NCBI RefSeq assembly: GCF_014654365.1
Contig: NZ_BNAY01000003.1
Span: forward strand, 1-64,000
DNA from: Amycolatopsis oliviviridis
GTDB lineage: Bacteria; Actinomycetota; Actinomycetes; Mycobacteriales; Pseudonocardiaceae
Direction of reading: 5' to 3'
DNA length: 64,000 nt
Part shown: in pieces, positions 63,269 to 64,000 of the stretch
How the letters are laid out: every line of letters starts with the position of its first letter
Numbering within the stretch: the stretch's first letter is position 1
Position numbers and translations under genes: made by a program
Notes under the pieces: model-generated
What the model saw: only the letters and a program-made list of their open reading frames with translations
The model's database searches: none
What the model was told of the DNA's origin: nothing

Positions 63269-64000
63269 GTGTCGGGATCTGGACGTTCTCGTTCGACGGC
63301 AAGGAAATCGGCGAAGTCCGCGAGGCCGCCGCAGAAGTCGAAGAGCTGGGGTTCGACACGCTGTGGTTCGGGGAACACCTCGGGCGCGAGGCCTTCACGC
63401 AGGCGGGCCTGCTGCTGGCGGCGACGTCCCGGCTGAGGGTCGCCACCGGGATCGCGCGGTTCGACCAGCGGGAACCGGCCACCGCCGCGGCCGCCGGGCG
63501 GACACTCGCGGAGGCCTATCCGGACCGGTTCATCCTCGGGCTGGGCGGACACCGGCGGGGCACGAAACCGCTGGAAGCCATGCGCGGATACCTCGACGGC
63601 ATGGACGGGGCCGAACTGTCCACACCGGACTCCCCGCATCGGCGGCTGCTGGCCGCGCTCGGGCCGAAGATGCTCTCCCTGGCGGCGGAACGCGCCGACG
63701 GGGCGCATCCGTACTTCGTCCCTGTCGAGCACACCGCACAGGCACGGGAGGTCATGGGACCCGAGGCCTTCCTCGCCGTCGAGCAGGCCGTCGTGCTGGG
63801 TTCGGACCGGGAGATCGCGCGGCGGCACGTGTCGGCGTATCTGGAACTGGCGGCCCATCATCAGGCGAATCTGCGGCGCTTCGGGTTCACCGAAGAGGAT
63901 TACGGCTCCGAAAGCCTCGTGGACGCGCTGGTCGCCGTCGGGGAGGACGCGATCCAGGCGCGGGTGCGGGAGCATCTGGACGCGGGCGCGGACCATGTCT
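63265..64000 (+). CDS. LLM-class oxidoreductase, second copy (cut by window edge)
   Basis: 245 complete codons of an LLM-family protein with a GTG start at 63265 overlapping the upstream stop. It has VGIWTFSFDGKEIGEVREAAAEVEELGFDTLWFGEHLGREAF, RVATGIARFDQREPATAAAAGRTLAEAYPDRFILGLGGH and LAALGPKMLSLAAERADGAHPYFVPVEHT, homologous to the preceding gene. The 3' end is missing at the right edge, so it is partial but shows no internal defect. Confidence 0.9.
   Translation, partial: MSVGIWTFSFDGKEIGEVREAAAEVEELGFDTLWFGEHLGREAFTQAGLLLAATSRLRVATGIARFDQREPATAAAAGRTLAEAYPDRFILGLGGHRRGTKPLEAMRGYLDGMDGAELSTPDSPHRRLLAALGPKMLSLAAERADGAHPYFVPVEHTAQAREVMGPEAFLAVEQAVVLGSDREIARRHVSAYLELAAHHQANLRRFGFTEEDYGSESLVDALVAVGEDAIQARVREHLDAGADHV

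Overview
The window is GC-rich, actinobacterial DNA. Almost all coding capacity follows high-GC codon usage, many starts are GTG, and several transcripts look leaderless. A type VII (ESX-type) secretion locus, a furA-katG pair, a SigB/SigF-type sigma factor, F420-type LLM oxidoreductases and many long perfect palindromes built on AAGGGGGCCTTCA-like arms all fit Pseudonocardiaceae, most probably Amycolatopsis. The genus is an inference; no rRNA is present.

Region 1 (1-18907) is a type VII secretion locus. On the minus strand lie a LuxR-type regulator, a beta-helix/AAA+ fusion resembling EccA, an OmpR-type response regulator, a 121-aa protein and a DUF6177-like protein. A second OmpR-type regulator and its histidine kinase diverge from them. 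Then come eccD-eccB (minus), a membrane-anchored pseudokinase (plus), a four-gene minus-strand operon (Fn3 protein, MoxR ATPase, DUF58 protein, catalytically degenerate TgpA-like transglutaminase) and eccE (plus). No eccC, mycosin or WXG100 gene is visible; the locus is cut by the left edge. A 16-bp motif, CATGARRTTTYGATGA, occurs once in the divergent region of each regulatory block and twice in the Fn3/eccE divergent region, and probably is the operator of the two-component system.

Region 2 (18900-33500) is a set of housekeeping, stress and catabolic genes: TspO, a nucleotidyltransferase, an FMN split-barrel protein, a 41-aa Cys-containing peptide, DUF3072, a maleate isomerase-like protein, a SigB/F-type sigma factor, a VOC protein, a GAF-ANTAR protein, katG-furA, an amidase/LysR/cysteine-dioxygenase-like group, and an AraC regulator divergent from an FAD monooxygenase.

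Region 3 (33677-38196) is a compact divergent cassette: a TPR-CHAT cysteine protease, a 116-aa Cys-rich small protein and a membrane protein. It looks like a CHAT/TPR-associated (CATRA-type) conflict system. A NarL/DesK-type two-component pair follows. Next come three chymotrypsin-fold genes (40121-42884), two active and one with a destroyed catalytic triad; two of their upstream regions share a GAGTGAC(AC)CTACTCAG element.

Region 4 (43341-49672) looks like accessory DNA: an RDD protein, a SUKH-type protein next to a frameshifted fragment, a large HTH-NTPase-TPR (STAND-like) protein, a small membrane protein, the decayed remains of a large serine recombinase, and tRNA-Glu(CTC) and tRNA-Gln(CTG).

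Region 5 (49724-61597) is mostly core metabolism: a HAD phosphatase, an FAD oxidoreductase behind a clear palindromic operator, an FAH-family protein, cimA with a putative isoleucine attenuator (13-aa leader peptide plus terminator), leuB, a large subtilisin-like protease and serA. Region 6 (61699-64000) is a TetR repressor with two operator copies in front of two LLM-family oxidoreductases, the second cut by the right edge.
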